A DNA stretch of 64,000 nucleotides from Lumnitzera littorea (GCA_024138015.1 JAMXBB010000011.1:81899934-81963933); one strand, 5' to 3'; positions 1 to 13,500 are shown, numbered from the stretch's first letter. Made by a program: numbers and translations. The notes: a model not told the origin generated them from the letters alone.

Positions 1-221
1 CCTTTTTGGTAATTAGCAGTTATTATGCTTAAAATTTGAAAATTTTATAGTCTCCTATTTTACTACTTATTTTCTTAAATTTAAGTTTACAGGGTCATTT
101 TTACTGATATCTTGTTAAATAATTTATAATTTGGGTTTGATCGGATCTTTTAACCGATCGCCCTAAACCTTGAGCTCTATGTTCAATCCTACGGTTACTT
201 GACTGAACCTTGGGGCTTACA
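1..221 (-). repeat. 5' (U3) end of a long gypsy-type LTR, cut by the window edge
   Basis: Read on the minus strand, the segment starts TGTAAGCCCCA at 221 and matches the starts of the long LTRs ending at 53,867 and 55,846, including the shared block around GATCGGATCTTTTAACCGATC. It abuts, without spacer, the reverse transcriptase remnant that begins at 222, directly after the codons for the conserved KKDG...MC stretch. The simplest reading is that a long-LTR element inserted into the pol gene of an older gypsy copy. Only its right edge lies in the window, so a target duplication cannot be checked. Confidence 0.7.
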
Positions 222-530
222 CATACACATCTCCTAAAACCCATCTTTCTTTGCCACTAATAAGGCCGGTACAGTATAAGGGCTCAAGGACTCGTATACA
301 TACCCTTTCTCCATGAGGTTGTCTACTTGCCTCTACAGCTCGGCAACCTATTTAGGGTTCAGCTTATAGGCAAGCTTATTCAACAGGGCGGCCCCTGACT
401 GCAAGTCAATCGTATGCTTAACACCACCAATTAGGGGTAAACCCTCCGGTAGCTCCTTCGAAAACAGGTCAACAAGGTCCTCCAGTAGGTTTTTTACCTC
501 AATCGGCAGTTCTTCCTCCCCAGTTCTCAT
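222..530 (-). pseudogene. gypsy reverse transcriptase, N-terminal fragment
   Basis: The frame from 530 reads LLEDLVDLFSKELPEGLP, then GGVKHTIDLQSGAALLNK and LAYKLNPK, the usual run-in to a gypsy RT domain. After a stop at the NPK end (about 345) it continues as VDNLMEKGYVYESLSPYTVP and ALLVAKKDGF-stop-EMCM. It stops at 222, where long-LTR sequence begins. The YxDD active-site region would lie outside the window. At least three stop codons are present. Confidence 0.85.
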
Positions 531-937
531 CCCTAAAAGCCTCCTAACAAGTAGATAGGTAGGTCCCTCTAGCTCTATTTATCTTTTCAATTCGGCTTGG
601 GTTAGTACCAAAGCCTCCTTCTTCAAGGTTCGACTAAGCTGGGACTGCATGACCTTTACCTGCTCGGCAATCATCGACTCAATTTCACCCTTCTTCCTTC
701 ATGCTCTACAAAACATATGTTCCTCCTATTGTCATACATAACTACTCGATCAAACATCCATAGTCATCCAAGTAGAAGATAGGATGCACTCATAAGCAGT
801 ACATCATAAAGCACTTTATCTCGATATCTGCCTATACAGATCGATACAGACACCTGTTTGTTCACTTATAAAGCTCCCTTATCATTGAGCTAATGAAGCT
901 TGTAAGGTTTCAAGTGGGACATGGTCGGCAATTTCAA

Positions 938-1315
938 CTACTGGAACATAAATGCAGAGGTTGCATTAGTGCAACTCCTACTATCTACAATCATCGCGCA
1001 TAGTGATTCAATCATCGCGCATAGTGATTCATTCATCTTGCACCCAATATTGAAGATATTTTCCCTATGCTCGTCTTTGGGTACAGGATTGATACTCATT
1101 ATCCTCCTCAATACTAAAGCAATCATCATGAAGTTGCCTTCCTCGCTGTAGATAACTTCCTCCTTGGATAACTTAGTCTGTTCGTCCTCCTTCGACCCCT
1201 CTACTTCCTCATCAGTACTATCGACCTCAATAGTCGGCGCCTCACCTTTGATTACCATTGTTCACCTATTTGGACATTGAATGGCCATGTGTCCAAATCC
1301 TTGGCATTTGAAACA
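938..1315 (-). pseudogene. gypsy zinc knuckle and retropepsin-like region, broken
   Basis: The nucleocapsid knuckle reads CFKCQGFGHMAIQC (1,315-1,274), a perfect C-x2-C-x4-H-x4-C. Four codons later a TGA (1,264-1,262) interrupts the frame, likely a decayed CGA. The frame then reopens at 1,258 for 106 codons and reaches the protease segment: RENIFNIGCKMNESLCAMI and then IVDSRSCTN. The Asp of the DS-x-S catalytic motif is present. A 21-bp tandem duplication (about 989-1,030) repeats the codons ESLCAMI just before the catalytic site, which would distort any protease. Confidence 0.8.
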
Positions 1316-1499
1316 CTTGATCTCATTCATCTTCCTCCTTGAACTCTAGCCCTTCTCAAACTTTCTTAGGGGTTCCTTCTCCTCTGCTCGGGTAGTCTAA
1401 GTAAGTCAGGTCTTAATGACCTTGCTCGGTTCCATTCACACAAGTCTTCTCAGAACAGGTCAACTAGCGCTAGGATGATTGATAGGTAGTTGGAATCTT

Positions 1500-2160
1500 C
1501 CTGTTTGGTGCCTTTTTATCCTCTAGGCGGCTCGAATTGCATCATTGAGCGTTCTAACGTCCAGAGTTTCCAGGACATCTCCAATCTCATACTTCAATCT
1601 GCTAATGAATCGAGACACAATTCAGTCTTCTAGCTCCACAACTTCACATCGAATCATTAGCATCTGGAATTCCTTAACGTAAGCGTCCACACTCGATCTT
1701 CCTTACCTCAGTTCTTGTAGTCTCTTGAAGGCATCCTATAGATAATAGCTCGACACAAACCTTCTTTGCATAACTCTCTTCATATCATCCCAACTCCTAA
1801 TCTCTCGTTCTTCTTCCCTTCTTCTAGTAGCTTACAAGTTTTTCCATCATAAGGCGACATAACCAGTGAACTCCAACACAGCAAGTCTAACCTTTACATT
1901 GTCAGGCACTTCATAACATTTAAACTACTTTTCGATCTTATCTACTCAATCTAAGTAGTCTTTGGCATCACTACTTCCAAAAAAACTTGGGATACGCATC
2001 CTGAGTCCTTTGACTCTAGGGGCCTATACATTTCTTTCTTCAGCTCTGTAGTACTCTTCTAGATCATCATCTCCTTCAACTTCTTCCTTAATCTCTCCAA
2101 GCACTAACCTACGTCTAGCATCCCTACCAATTCCTTCAACTCGAGGTGGTCAAGCTAGGG
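1500..2160 (-). pseudogene. gypsy gag (Retrotrans_gag) pseudogene
   Basis: Minus-strand translation gives the recognisable retrotransposon gag domain: DAKDYLD near 1,970, VPDNVKVRLAVLEFTGY near 1,880, REIRSWDDMKRVMQRRFV near 1,780 and LMIRCEVVEL-like coding near 1,640. Several in-frame stops stand where the family usually has Trp (for example before KNL near 1,835), so no capsid protein can be made. Family assignment rests on this motif series. The exact ends are approximate. Confidence 0.75.
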
Positions 2161-2600
2161 CATTAGCTAGGCCAAATTGACCATTGCCTCGTTGTTGTCA
2201 CTCATGTTCCCTAATGGGGCTATTTCTAACTCACTATCTATCTTCTTGTATAACGCTACCAAACTAGCTACCAAGTCGGTAAGCCTATCCAAGCGATCAC
2301 CTACTAATGGAGGTGAGGAGCTTCCTTCCTATCCTTGGCTATGTCGAGTACCACTTTCTTGGTTTCCAAAAGTTCCTTGCATACTTGAATCCGTCATTGA
2401 TGTTTACTTCACAATGACAATTTCTTAACAAACATACAGTCAACCACACTCTATTTTGGTGTATCGAAAACAAGGGAAACAGAGTATAAAACACTTCTTA
2501 CTACTAAACTTCAAAGCTAACAATACAATCACTATCACACGAGAGCAATAACAAACTATTGAAAAAACACAGTAACAGAATCCAACTTCGAACATAGCCA

Positions 2601-2614
2601 AGCTCTAATACTAA
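2601..2614 (-). other. Primer binding site (iMet-tRNA type), decayed
   Basis: The minus strand reads TTAGTATTAGAGCT. This differs at two or three positions from the plant gypsy/copia primer site TGGTATCAGAGC. It lies upstream of gag in the expected place. The adjoining LTR side has a 16-bp tandem repeat (GATGGTACAAACC twice, 2,615-2,645). Confidence 0.6.
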
Positions 2615-2616
2615 GA

Positions 2617-3720
2617 TGGTACAAACCTGAAGATGGTACAAACCCGTTGATAGACATATGAACTCGATATCACGCGTAACCAAAGGAGTGGGTCCAAGCT
2701 GCAAGATGGCTTAAAAGGTAAATGATAGTCGAAGGTTGAGCAAGGGGGGTTCCCTTGCACCAACAAAGGATACAATATATCAACGCCTTAAGCAAGTTTA
2801 GGTCACACTTGATATGATGCATAAGTATAGCCGAAGGTCACTCGCCACTAGTCCATACTCAAATGGGCTACATAAAAATAGCTTGAGAGTAAGAGAGACA
2901 CTTAGCTCAAGAGTGAAAAAGGTTTAGTATATTCATCTGTATTATGATGTTTCAACTTTTATAGTATGAGGTATTTGTATCATCTTGTCAAGGAAAATCC
3001 TAAGTTACAGAAATTACAAAAGAATGGTCCTTATTTGCTAAAAGAAAAAGAGAATAATTTACAAGAAAAATATCAAATCGTGCAAAAGAAGGAATGCGAA
3101 CATCCTTTGTTAGATAGGACAATACGGATGTTAGTAAAGGATAATGCACGCGCATTTTTACAATGATTCTGACGATATTGTGGTCCGAGTTGGGGTAGGC
3201 CTTGGTTCAACTCTATTTGACGTCAGAAGGGGCTGGAGAATAGTTGGTTCAGGGACGGTTCACATGAGGTTAGTTTTGGATGGTCGACTCCTGATAGTTC
3301 TGATCAGCCTCAACAACAGTAGGGATGGCTACATTCAGATTTGGTGTTGGGACTATAGTTTAATGGAGGGTTAGGCTTGGCATGTTAATTGATCACGTTG
3401 GCAACATCTTGGATGACATGGAGAGCAAAATAGCTAAGCAGATCGGACTAAGGCAAGCACTGCTCTTCGACGCTTAACTCACGTCGGATAGCTCCGTAGA
3501 CCACCTAAGAGAGCCCTTGAGCTCAGGAGCGTGTAATCAATCCTTGATCCCTATCAGGTGCTCTCTCTCTCTCTCTCAAATTACAAAAGAATTCTCTCTT
3601 TTTTTCAAAGAGGATCATAAAGAAATTTCTCACTTTTATCACTCTTAGAGATAGTTTTGCTTAAAAGGGATAGGATACACCAATTTCTTCACAAGTCCTC
3701 CTATTTATAATAAATGGATG
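2617..3720 (-). repeat. Probable 5' LTR of the gypsy remnant
   Basis: It follows the primer site on the LTR side. On the minus strand it has a TATA-like TATAAATAGG near 3,709 and then a CT-rich/GA-rich leader including (CT)n at about 3,561-3,578. The LTR end next to the primer site would be TGTACCA. I could not fix the other boundary because the partner LTR is not in the window. The short open frames here (2,966-3,374) show no family resemblance and are treated as chance. Confidence 0.35.
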
Positions 3721-5739
3721 CAGCTTCATTCAAGAGTATGCAAGTGGACATTAAATTGCTTCTCATCTTTCCAAAGATGTATCTTTATATTCAAGGGATG
3801 CATCTCCTCATTTAAGATAAATGTGCATATTCTCAAGTGTCAATGACAACTTCTAAGAGAATGGTAACTTAATGTGCATAGGAATCCTCAATTATGGAGA
3901 AACCTAACACCTTAAATGAAACTAATCACTTATAGACACTTAAGCATCCTTTAAATAAAAAATGGATCCTCTAAAGTAACCTTATAAAGTTATACATTAT
4001 TGATTGAGATTATCAAGATTTTTTAAATCTATCTTATGACATCACATAACACCATCTTCTTTTGTGTAATCTTATAAATTAGATAAAATATTCACTATAT
4101 GGAAATTATTATGGCAAGCCAAGAACTCAAGTTATATCTCTTGCAAAAGTCATAAGGGATAAGATCTTCAAATTCAAACTAGTGGTAAAACCAAAACCTA
4201 TACATGCACACTTTAGAGTAGTGAAAATGAATGATATATTAGTGTTGTTGCATGTACAACTAAAATGTTTGTGATTAGTTTCATGCTTTCATAATAATAT
4301 AATATTTTAAAACTTTATTTTCTTTATCCCCACTCTATAGCTTTCATAGCCTTCTATGATGGCCAGTTGTGATAATAACAACCTTTTTTATATTATTCAC
4401 GCACTCGTGTAACATCTAGACTTGAAAACCTAACCAACATCATGAAATTAGAAGGCCTAGTATGATGGAATATCTTCTTATATTTTCACATTAGCTTACC
4501 TAATGAAGGGGTCGATAGTGTTTGAACTTTTTCCCATCAGAATTTAATTGTTGTATTTTGCTAATTTCATCTATACTTATGTTTCCCTATGGAAGATAAT
4601 GTTTGAAAAGTAGATACATACGGTTATCACCTATAAAGAATGTGCATTATTTTTTAACGTGTCATATTAGTTGTGATATAAGAGTGATGTGTTCCACAAA
4701 TATGGTTGATAGGCATCATAATCAAATTTCTTTGTCGAGAACTTATCTTTATTATATAGTTGTAATTCTAAATGAGCAGATGTCCTTTAAATTGCTTTTA
4801 ATTAACAAAGTTAGCTTTATAATTATTACATCCAACCTCATACTTTGTCTTAGTTTTAATAATATAAAATGTCCAGTTTCTCCACTTCATTCGATATTAA
4901 GAAAGCTCAAATTGTCTCTATGTGTGACCTGGTACACATGACACACCAAGAAGCTTAAAAGGCCCAATATGATTTGCTTACTTAAAGCTTCCTCCTTTTC
5001 CATTTAAAACAAACCTTTTTATACTTCTTAAACCTTAATTAAGTATAATCATCATTTGGATGTAAAAATATGAAAAAGGAAAGAAAGAAGATGATGATAC
5101 TTAAGTGATGTATGAGTTATAAAGTGTAAAATATCAATCAAGTCATAACATGTTGTATCTCCCTTAGAGGTATCAATAACCCTTTTACTCACCTACCCAC
5201 TTTGACCTTTGTCCATTGTTCAAACCTCATACGCATCCTTCTAACCACTCTCCATCCTGTTTTGACATATAACATTAATGATCAGGTTAGAAGAATAATT
5301 TATTGTTGTTAGAAAGGTAAAATGCTAATATCACGTCTTATTGGTGGAATAAGATGTTGTATAGGACTAAAATTTTCATTTTTTATAAATGAAATATAAA
5401 AGTGATAATTACAACTTTATTTAATTGCATCTAGATTTCAGATTTAATTCCCTTTCCCGTATTGGAAGTACATTTAGAAGGTGAAATTGTAATTCTATAG
5501 AATTTGTAATTTCAATTAAAGGGGGCATTCAGGTTATGCTTTTAAGAAGGTGGAATTGCAATTTCATTCCACCTTCATTAATTAGGATTAATTAAATTAG
5601 CTATTTAACCTTCAAATAAATTACAACATGTAATAATTGATAGCAATTTTTACAAATAATACTATTTTCACATTTAATGCTATTGCACTCCATTCTTTTC
5701 CTAAGGCATTTCCAAACACAAGAAAGAATTTCTATTCAA
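3721..5739. other. AT-rich intergenic, no gene seen
   Basis: No coding motif on either strand. The 112-codon frame at 4,603-4,941 has repeat-like composition and no recognisable domain. From about 5,430 to 5,739 there is a block with short GGTGGAATTGCAATTTCATTCC-type inverted motifs, similar in style to sequence just right of 26,444, perhaps the split halves of one older repeat. Confidence 0.5.
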
Positions 5740-8700
5740 TGTGAGACCCCATAGAAATTGGCTATTGGCTATAAGCTTAAAATTGGATGGTTTAGAATTG
5801 ATACGTAAAATTTAAAGTAATCACAAAAGTTGTTTGATTGAACCCAAATTTTATGACAAAGTTAGAAAAATTTAGAAGTAGCTACACAAGAATATATTTA
5901 GGAAAATAAAATAATAATATTAATGAATTGTAGACTTAAAAATATTATTCATCATTTATTAAAAACACACTAAACAAGTTCTGATAATTAATGAGCTATT
6001 AAGGATAAATTTTGGTTAATGAAGCTAACAAAGAGACATGTAATAATATTTTTAAAAAAATAATGTAAACACACTAAATATTTTTTTATGCTAAAGTATA
6101 TACTTGTGAGCTAATATAAAGATAATTAATTTATATATACACATGTGAAATATGATAGTATATGCATAGGCCCAAAAAAATAAATAAAATTCAAAATTTG
6201 TATAATTACACTAACAAGTAATTAGGAATAATAACTAAACATAGTATTATTTTGTAAATGAACCTAGGAACTCGGACCTATAATTTGTTTTGTTTATAAT
6301 TGCTTGATATGTCATAATAAGATAAAATACAATATCAACAATGACAAAAGCAAGACAATTCTTGTGTAGAATTGAAAAAAAAAAAAAAAACAACAACTAT
6401 TAGCATACTAGATTTATAATATAGAACAACATGATTAAAAATTATTGAATAGAAAGTACAATTAAAGAGTGAGGAAGTTAGCTTAAAAAAACAATATCTA
6501 ACTAATGCATTTAAAAAAAAAAAAAAGATCCTAAGTGAAAGTAGAATGTCCCCTCTCTAATGCTAGATTTAATATTTAATATGAATGAAAATTTCATTTT
6601 AGTCATACCATAATTGCACATGGACAAAGAATGCACCTTAAACTAGGTTCTATAATTTTTATGTTGGCACATAAGTGAACTTGTCAAATTAATATTAGAT
6701 TTTCAATACATGTAGAATAAAATTAGGAAGCTGGATGACACTTGCTAATCAACAAGGTCATAGTACTTCTTTTTTTTTTTTTCTTGGAGAAATATTGAAA
6801 ATAACACACAAACCATTACATAATCATTTAGACCAATAAATGCTCTATATTTGACTAAAGAAAAATTGTTGTGTTTCAATCAATAATCAAATAAACCCCC
6901 TAAGTAAGAAAATTAGCTACCAAACTCAGAAAATTCATAATTTTCTCCAGTTGTACTTCCTTCTTGATCTAAAGCTTCAACATACCCTATGTAGAGAGTA
7001 CCATCAAAAGTTGCCAAAATTTCTGGAGATTAGAAGAAGATTATCAATTGCTTCAATGGTGAAGTAGATCTAAATCGAAAGGGGAAAAAAAAAATTAGGT
7101 CAACTAGTCCCCAAAACTCATAGGTTAGTTTTATTTTATTTCTAGTTTAATTTAGTGATTTGTGTGAACCCAATTGATGATCACATGAAAAAGGGCTAGC
7201 ACTAAACAAAAAAAAAAAAGAGAGAATCTAACTACTTATATTAGTATCATTTGTTCTTCCTTAATGGAAACTAATATAAGGATGGTGATTCTTTTATTAA
7301 CCAAATATGAGATACGGTAACTCCTTAAGTCATGCATTATGGGCTAAAATTAAGTCAAGGTAAATTAAAAGGTGAGTAGGATTATTATATTATTATCTAT
7401 ATTTAATTCTATGTATAATATCCTTATTGAATTTTGAAATGGATTTGATTGGTAAAAGTGATGGATTTCAAGTACATGAAAGATTTATAGTGCAATTCTT
7501 AAATGTGTGATTTTGATGTTTTGCCTAAATAATATATTAAAGGGAGTTCACATAAAATGTAAGATGAACTATGGTTGTAAACGATGTTGGTATATTGATC
7601 TTAAACTGAGCACAAGTCATAAGCAATCTAGTAGAAAATATAATCGTTATGCAGAATTAGAGGATAGATTAGAGGAATTCCAAAGAGATGCTATATCAAA
7701 GACTTATTTAAAGGTTAAATCAGAGAATGACCACATAGGAATTTCATCTAAGATTAGACCCAAGGATTAGGTTAGAGGATGTTTTAAGGACAGTATAGTA
7801 AACGACTTCAAAGGATCTTTTAGAAGATGATTCAATGGACAAATCAAAAGATAGCTTAAGAAGGAATTGATCGAAATTTACTTTAAACCCAATAACATAA
7901 ATATAATGACTTTCCAAACTTAGGTCAATAAACTTAATACGAGAAATAATAGATAGAATAACGATATTCTATAACTTGTATACATACTAAAAGTGTTATT
8001 TACAATATAAGGTGTTGCAGCAAACGAATACCGCACAACTACATCTTGTCGAGCAACAAGTAATCCAAGTATATAGGATCAATGCTTTACGGCATTTTAG
8101 AGTATTTTTTTAGAATACTTAGAGACTTTAGTAAGTTTTTGGCTTGTGATTGTATGTGGGTGCATAAGACATGTGCTTGAATAGTGATATACTATTGTAA
8201 TAATTTAGCTCCATGTGATGTTGTTTTATGATGATTACTTCATTGGTTTATTTGAAATTGTGTGATTACCCTGAAAACAATCTAACTTGAACTAGATCTA
8301 ACTTGGACTTATCTAATCTGACATGCATCGCAACCTACTAAAGGTATCAACTAGGGTTCTCAAGCCAATCATGAACCCCCTTCGATGAAAATAGCTAAAA
8401 TGGTTATTTCTCCACCTTAATTGAACTAAGTAGTAGGAGAAGAGATCATGACAAGGTTAGGGGGTGTAACTCAAAGGTAGTCATGAATGGAAGGTATTCT
8501 CTATTACACAAATCCCAATTGGGTTTCAATCCACGAATGGGCAACGTCAAATTACTTAACCTAGATTAAAGCAAGAGCAATTTCGAATCTCACGATAGAC
8601 CAAATAACGTTGTACAATGATATTCACTTGTATATGCATTACATCTAACTAATTTGCTTGAAAATCCTATTTATGACGTGTTGAATGCATACTTTTGTTT

Positions 8701-9188
8701 TTATCCCATTTATTGAGTAAGTTGTCACTCATTTCTTTATAGTCTATTTGCAAGTTCAAAATGAAACTACAAATATTGTACCTAAAGCTAAAATTTTAGG
8801 AAACGAGGTTAAAAGCAAGGATCAAGAAGAATCAAGCTAGATTTTGTTCTAATTATGGACTTTTTCATAACTACTAAGAAAACTACCTGAGTCTTATTAG
8901 GGGGCCTACTAATTTTTAATCTTTTGATTTTTATATCAAATAATGTATACCTATGGTTTTATGAGTACTCTTCTAAAAAATCAAACTACGAGCTAGTTTT
9001 ATCAATTATTTCCAAAAATTATTCTACATGATTATATCAAGCAAGCATTAAACTAGATGCTTCAAAGTAACAGAGTCAAGTACGCTTAATGTGAATTAGG
9101 TCTATAATAGTAGTTGTAAGGTCAACTTCTATCTTAGAATGGCTCACATAATGAGACTGTTACGACTCTACCTTTTTTAGGTGTGACA
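5740..9188 (+). repeat. Long gypsy LTR, copy A (3,449 bp)
   Basis: Starts TGTGAGACCCCATAGAAATT and ends AGGTGTGACA. It is collinear over its whole length with 22,411-26,438, once a 590-bp insertion there is removed. Its last ~900 bp also resemble the 3' parts of the LTRs at 38,402-40,153 and 49,780-53,867, with shared blocks near 8,270-8,600 and a TTGAGTAAGTTGTCACTCAT-like segment near 8,713. A primer site follows after 9 nt, so this behaves as a 5' LTR on the plus strand. LTRs of 3 kb and more with this ending fit the Del/Tekay type of chromovirus. That lineage call is inference. Confidence 0.8.
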
Positions 9189-9197
9189 ATTCTGAGT

Positions 9198-9210
9198 TGG
9201 TATCAAAGCT
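9198..9210 (+). other. Primer binding site (iMet-tRNA type)
   Basis: TGGTATCAAAGCT lies 9 nt after the LTR end TGTGACA. It differs at one position from the common plant primer site TGGTATCAGAGC. It fixes the orientation of the long LTR to its left. Confidence 0.8.
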
Positions 9211-10509
9211 CTAGGTTATCAGAGATATGAAATGCCTATCAAACGGTGAGATGGGATAGTATTTTGGTAAATAAGTTAGATATTACAACTAAGAGAATTA
9301 GATCTAGTGCCTAAAAATATGTATATATATATTTATTTATTTATCTTTATAAGATCATCTTTTAAATATATACCTAATTCTAAAAATAATAAATTATTAG
9401 ATTTGTAAATAATTTTATATAGGTTTTCTAGTAAAGAGAAAAAGTTTTAAAGAGTTAAACAAGTTATATTAAACTTAATAAAAATGAATTGAAAGTATCC
9501 ACTGTAATTGTAATATTCTAATTTAGACTTACACTCTACATGTCTTCAAATTGCATTTTGTCAAGATTATAAATAGGATTTTGTCTATGTAAATTGGTTG
9601 ATAATCTAGAAATCCTATATGTCCTCATACTAAGTATTATGAGAGGAACACAAGAGCATTAAATAGGTATTTTATATGAGAAGTTTGGAATTTTTGTTTT
9701 CTTCTTCACTTCAAATGCTATTGTTTTATGTAATAAAGCTAAACTACATAATGATGAATGGATGCTAAGTAGTTATAATGCATGTATAGTTGGGTAATCC
9801 AATAAATTTGAACTTGGCTAGAAAATACCTATGAGTAAAATAAGAACTACATACAAATCGATTCAATTCGTATAGGTACGTTGTTTAATCATGAAAATCA
9901 TTCTCTACATAAATGTGATTTTTTATAAGTCTTAGGGAACTAGTATCTAATAAACTAGACTTGATATATGAGGAATCACAAAATTTTCATAGGAACATAA
10001 TATTGCAATATTGATTGAGTTTTCTACTTCATGTGAGTGCCCCATTCATTATGATTATTAAACTGCATTCTATAGAAGTGTAATTAGTGAATGTTATAAG
10101 GGCTATAAAACCTTTATAATTTGTATTATAAGAAAAATAAAATATTATAAAAAAAATTGCTTGTTACATTTTAAAGTGAGTAGGTGTTATTAATAGGAAC
10201 AATAAACTCCATATGTACATTAGCAATGGGTAATCAGGAAGAGAATGGCAAATCTATGACTATCAAGTCTCTTGTTTCATTAATTATTAGAGTATATTGT
10301 ATCATTTGATGTGATGAGTATGTTATATCATTTGATGTCACGTCATGTCATGTCAAATAATGGGTCCATTTTATTATCTTTATGAGTCCGTTGGCCGAAA
10401 GTCATGTCAATCCTCTTAAGTTGAGTTGATTCAAATTGTCTACCATCTCATTTGACTTCGGGATAAAGAAATGTCAGGATTTGCCAAACTCATTTTTGTT
10501 GACCTATAT
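9211..10509. other. Eroded retrotransposon interior or intergenic, no gene seen
   Basis: This is AT-rich with no gag or pol motif that I can read. An imperfect repeat of TATCATTTGATGT with CATGTCATGTC occurs near 10,295-10,350. The position after the primer site suggests former internal sequence of the long-LTR element. Confidence 0.4.
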
Positions 10510-13500
10510 GTATAACGCCCTATCTTCAAGGTGTTTGCTAAAAAATGTTTCTCAAACTCTTGGTATATGAAGACAGTTCGTTACTACCATCCTTAAGTTA
10601 AGGATAAGGTAAAACCTATACTCAACCTACTCTTTTGTTCCACAAACAACTACTTTCAAATAATTTCTCATTCAATATGGCTAACAATAACCAAAGCTTC
10701 TACATTAGTGAGTCATACTTAGAGTATCACAGTTACACACTTTTGTATAATATAGTAACTATTTTACAAATATACATTTCTAGACTACCATGACTATACT
10801 AAACCTCTAGTGATGTAACACCCATTGCTTTCTTAAATAGCTCTCTTCATGTACTCAAGCCAAATCATGTAGTCAATAAGTTCTCTCAAGAGGCCATCTT
10901 CAGCTAGAGTTTTTAAGTCTCCTTGTCACTCTAATACCTTCTTCTATCTATTCATCCATAATCTGAAGATAAATGAAACTTATCCCTTTAACTACTTTAA
11001 GCTGAGTGAGATTTGATAGACATGCAATAATATTCATAACAAAATAGGTATAACATTCACATAGTTAGTCCAATTATGTTATCTTATAATTTCACAACCA
11101 AACAATATAAATAAGATAAGAGTATACCATGCTCATGTACGTGACATGCACCAGTACCAATATCCTAACCTAACCTAACAACTCATTCGATTCGGTCAAC
11201 TCAAACTGGACATCTAGATAATATATTTAGGAACTTAGCAAACATTTCAACCTAGCAATAACTACATAGAGTGGTTGGAAAATCTAACATATAATAGGCT
11301 CAATAGATACAATGTAGTCTCTATATGCTCAAAAACCCAACTTTAACAAATCAAATATTTCACTTGATAAACCCAGCTTTTCATATGGAAACTAACCTGG
11401 CAACATCTCAATTTTTAGAAAACTTAACCCATAGGTCTTTTTCATGTCATATCATGCTATGGATGCATTAAATTGCACACCAAGAAAAACCTAATAAATC
11501 CAAGCAAACTTATTCATCACTTGTTACCCAACCTTCACTTTATAGTTTTGTCAACTCTAGGATCTTAGTATTGGGTTCACTTAAGTGAACACCTTAATAG
11601 ATAGAATTAATCCCTTGATTCTTTTCTAAGATAACATATTCCCTAGCAAATGTCACATATGCATTCATCAGCATCAACATAACAACTAAGTTTAATGCCA
11701 TGTCTCTATTCAATCAGCAACAATTATAAAAGGTAGCTCCATATAGTACATCAAACAACACATCAACTTACAATCAACGTTTAGGCAAGCCAAAACATCA
11801 CAAAGCATACAAAATTAGAAGTAAACATAAGTTTACTCAAGCACATGCAAATATCTGCTTACTTGGAACTCAATTGCTTGCTAAGTAAGCTTGCTAACTT
11901 GTCCTCATTAGTGACCCCTTGATATTTGTCTCGATATAGTACTTTATTCTACATATAATTTATGAAATAGAACTAATTTACTCATCCATATTAGAATTAA
12001 GTTGGTTAGTCATTAAGTTATTACTCTATGCCTTAAGTATTAGAAGTTTAGAATTGTGATATGAGTTTATTTTACCTTCATTACCTTTTAAGCTATTCTC
12101 TAAATCGAGATACTATTATAGTATTTAATTGGAGAAGCTTTTGAGCTACTCTCTAAGCATATGGGTGTTGAAGTTCATCGTGAATTTAACCTTTAAGTCG
12201 GTCTCTAAGGTTGATATATCCCTAAGATTCTTCAATTCATGCCCTCTAAGCTAAGTTCTAAGTAATTCTAAAGTGACTTTATCTAGTTGAAAATATTCTA
12301 AGTTACTATCTAAGCTTTACAAGGGTTATTCATGATATCAATTTTATCCTCTAAGCTACCCTTTAACTTTGTTATTCCTAAAGTTTTTTAGAAAATAACC
12401 TCTGACCTAGCTTTTAAATCCTCTTTTATTTGTTTTTACATTAAACTAATAAATTGCCTCTAACTTATTCTCTAAGTATCAGTATGATACAAAATTTATC
12501 CTCAGAACCTTTGAGTTATCCTCTACTTTCAAGCCATGTCCTAAAATTTAGTTGTTTTACTCACTTTTCTTTCATGTCATAGTTATAGGATCAATTTAAT
12601 ACAGCAAGCAACACTCCAAACAACCTTTATCAACTTCATTACTTCTAAAACCCTTATACATTACATCGCTAATTTACCTATTTTACCCCCAGTCAACAAT
12701 GGAGCAAAATATTTATAAATAATTGGAAAATATATATTACTTAGTATTTGTACTTCATGAAATCCATAAAATACACATTATATTCAAAAAATTATGGTAA
12801 TCATTTTTTGGTCTAAAAAAAATACTAAAATCACAATTATATTATATACTCCATAATACGTATTTAAGCTTTATTTCTTCAATAAATGACTAAAAATAGG
12901 GAAATAATTATACTAAACTTTGAATTCAAAATATTATACATATCTCAATATTACTAATCACTAGAAATTGGAGTAAATTGTTTTTATACACAAAATACAT
13001 TAAAATCCTCTTATTCCTTATAATCAACAAAATTACTGATTAGTACCAAATAAATTACCATAAATAGTAAACCTAATATTTTTTAAAAATTCTTGCTACC
13101 ACAATTTAACATATATTATAGGAGTATTATATAAAATTTTCAGCTTGACAATATCATTTAATATTTTATAAAAATTAATCAAAATTCATAATAATAGGGA
13201 ATGTTCTTAAGGATGTACCCTAAATCAATATTATTTCAAGAAAATAAATTACCAAATGAAAGTACATATAAAATAACTTAAGGAAACCAAACTTCATAAT
13301 TTTCCAAGATTATTTGGTATTTTTAGAAAATAAATCACAATTGAATGGAAAATTGAACACTCATTGGTACACTATGCTCTGGTCACCCTCCGACCACCAG
13401 GGTATATTGACCCACCTTGTCTATATCCCAAAAGCTTAAGTCTATAGCCCCATGATGTCGAGTTATGTGTAGCTACAGTAACACTTAACCCCCTACTCTT

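Larger units (their letters stand above)
222..2616 (-). mobile_element. Degenerate Ty3/gypsy retrotransposon, gag to start of RT
   Basis: Minus-strand remnant with parts in the canonical order: primer site (2,601-2,614), gag (about 2,160-1,500), CCHC zinc knuckle (1,274-1,315), protease region (1,258-938) and the N-terminal part of reverse transcriptase (530-222). Integrase, RNase H and most of RT are absent from the window. Many in-frame stops, several at former Trp codons in gag, show that it is long dead. The gag-knuckle-protease-RT order and sequence style are those of plant chromovirus-like gypsy elements. Its own LTR should lie above 2,616. Confidence 0.85.

Noticed and set aside
7507..7770. 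87-codon plus frame, lysine-rich
   Set aside because: It lies inside long LTR copy A. The matching part of copy B (about 24,190-24,460) has in-frame stops and indels, so there is no sign of selection for protein.
5740..9188. Alternative idea that the TGTGAGACCCC start marks a TRIM like the one at 25,322
   Set aside because: The repeat extends 3.4 kb to a GTGACA end followed by a primer site, so it is a long LTR. The shared start is short.
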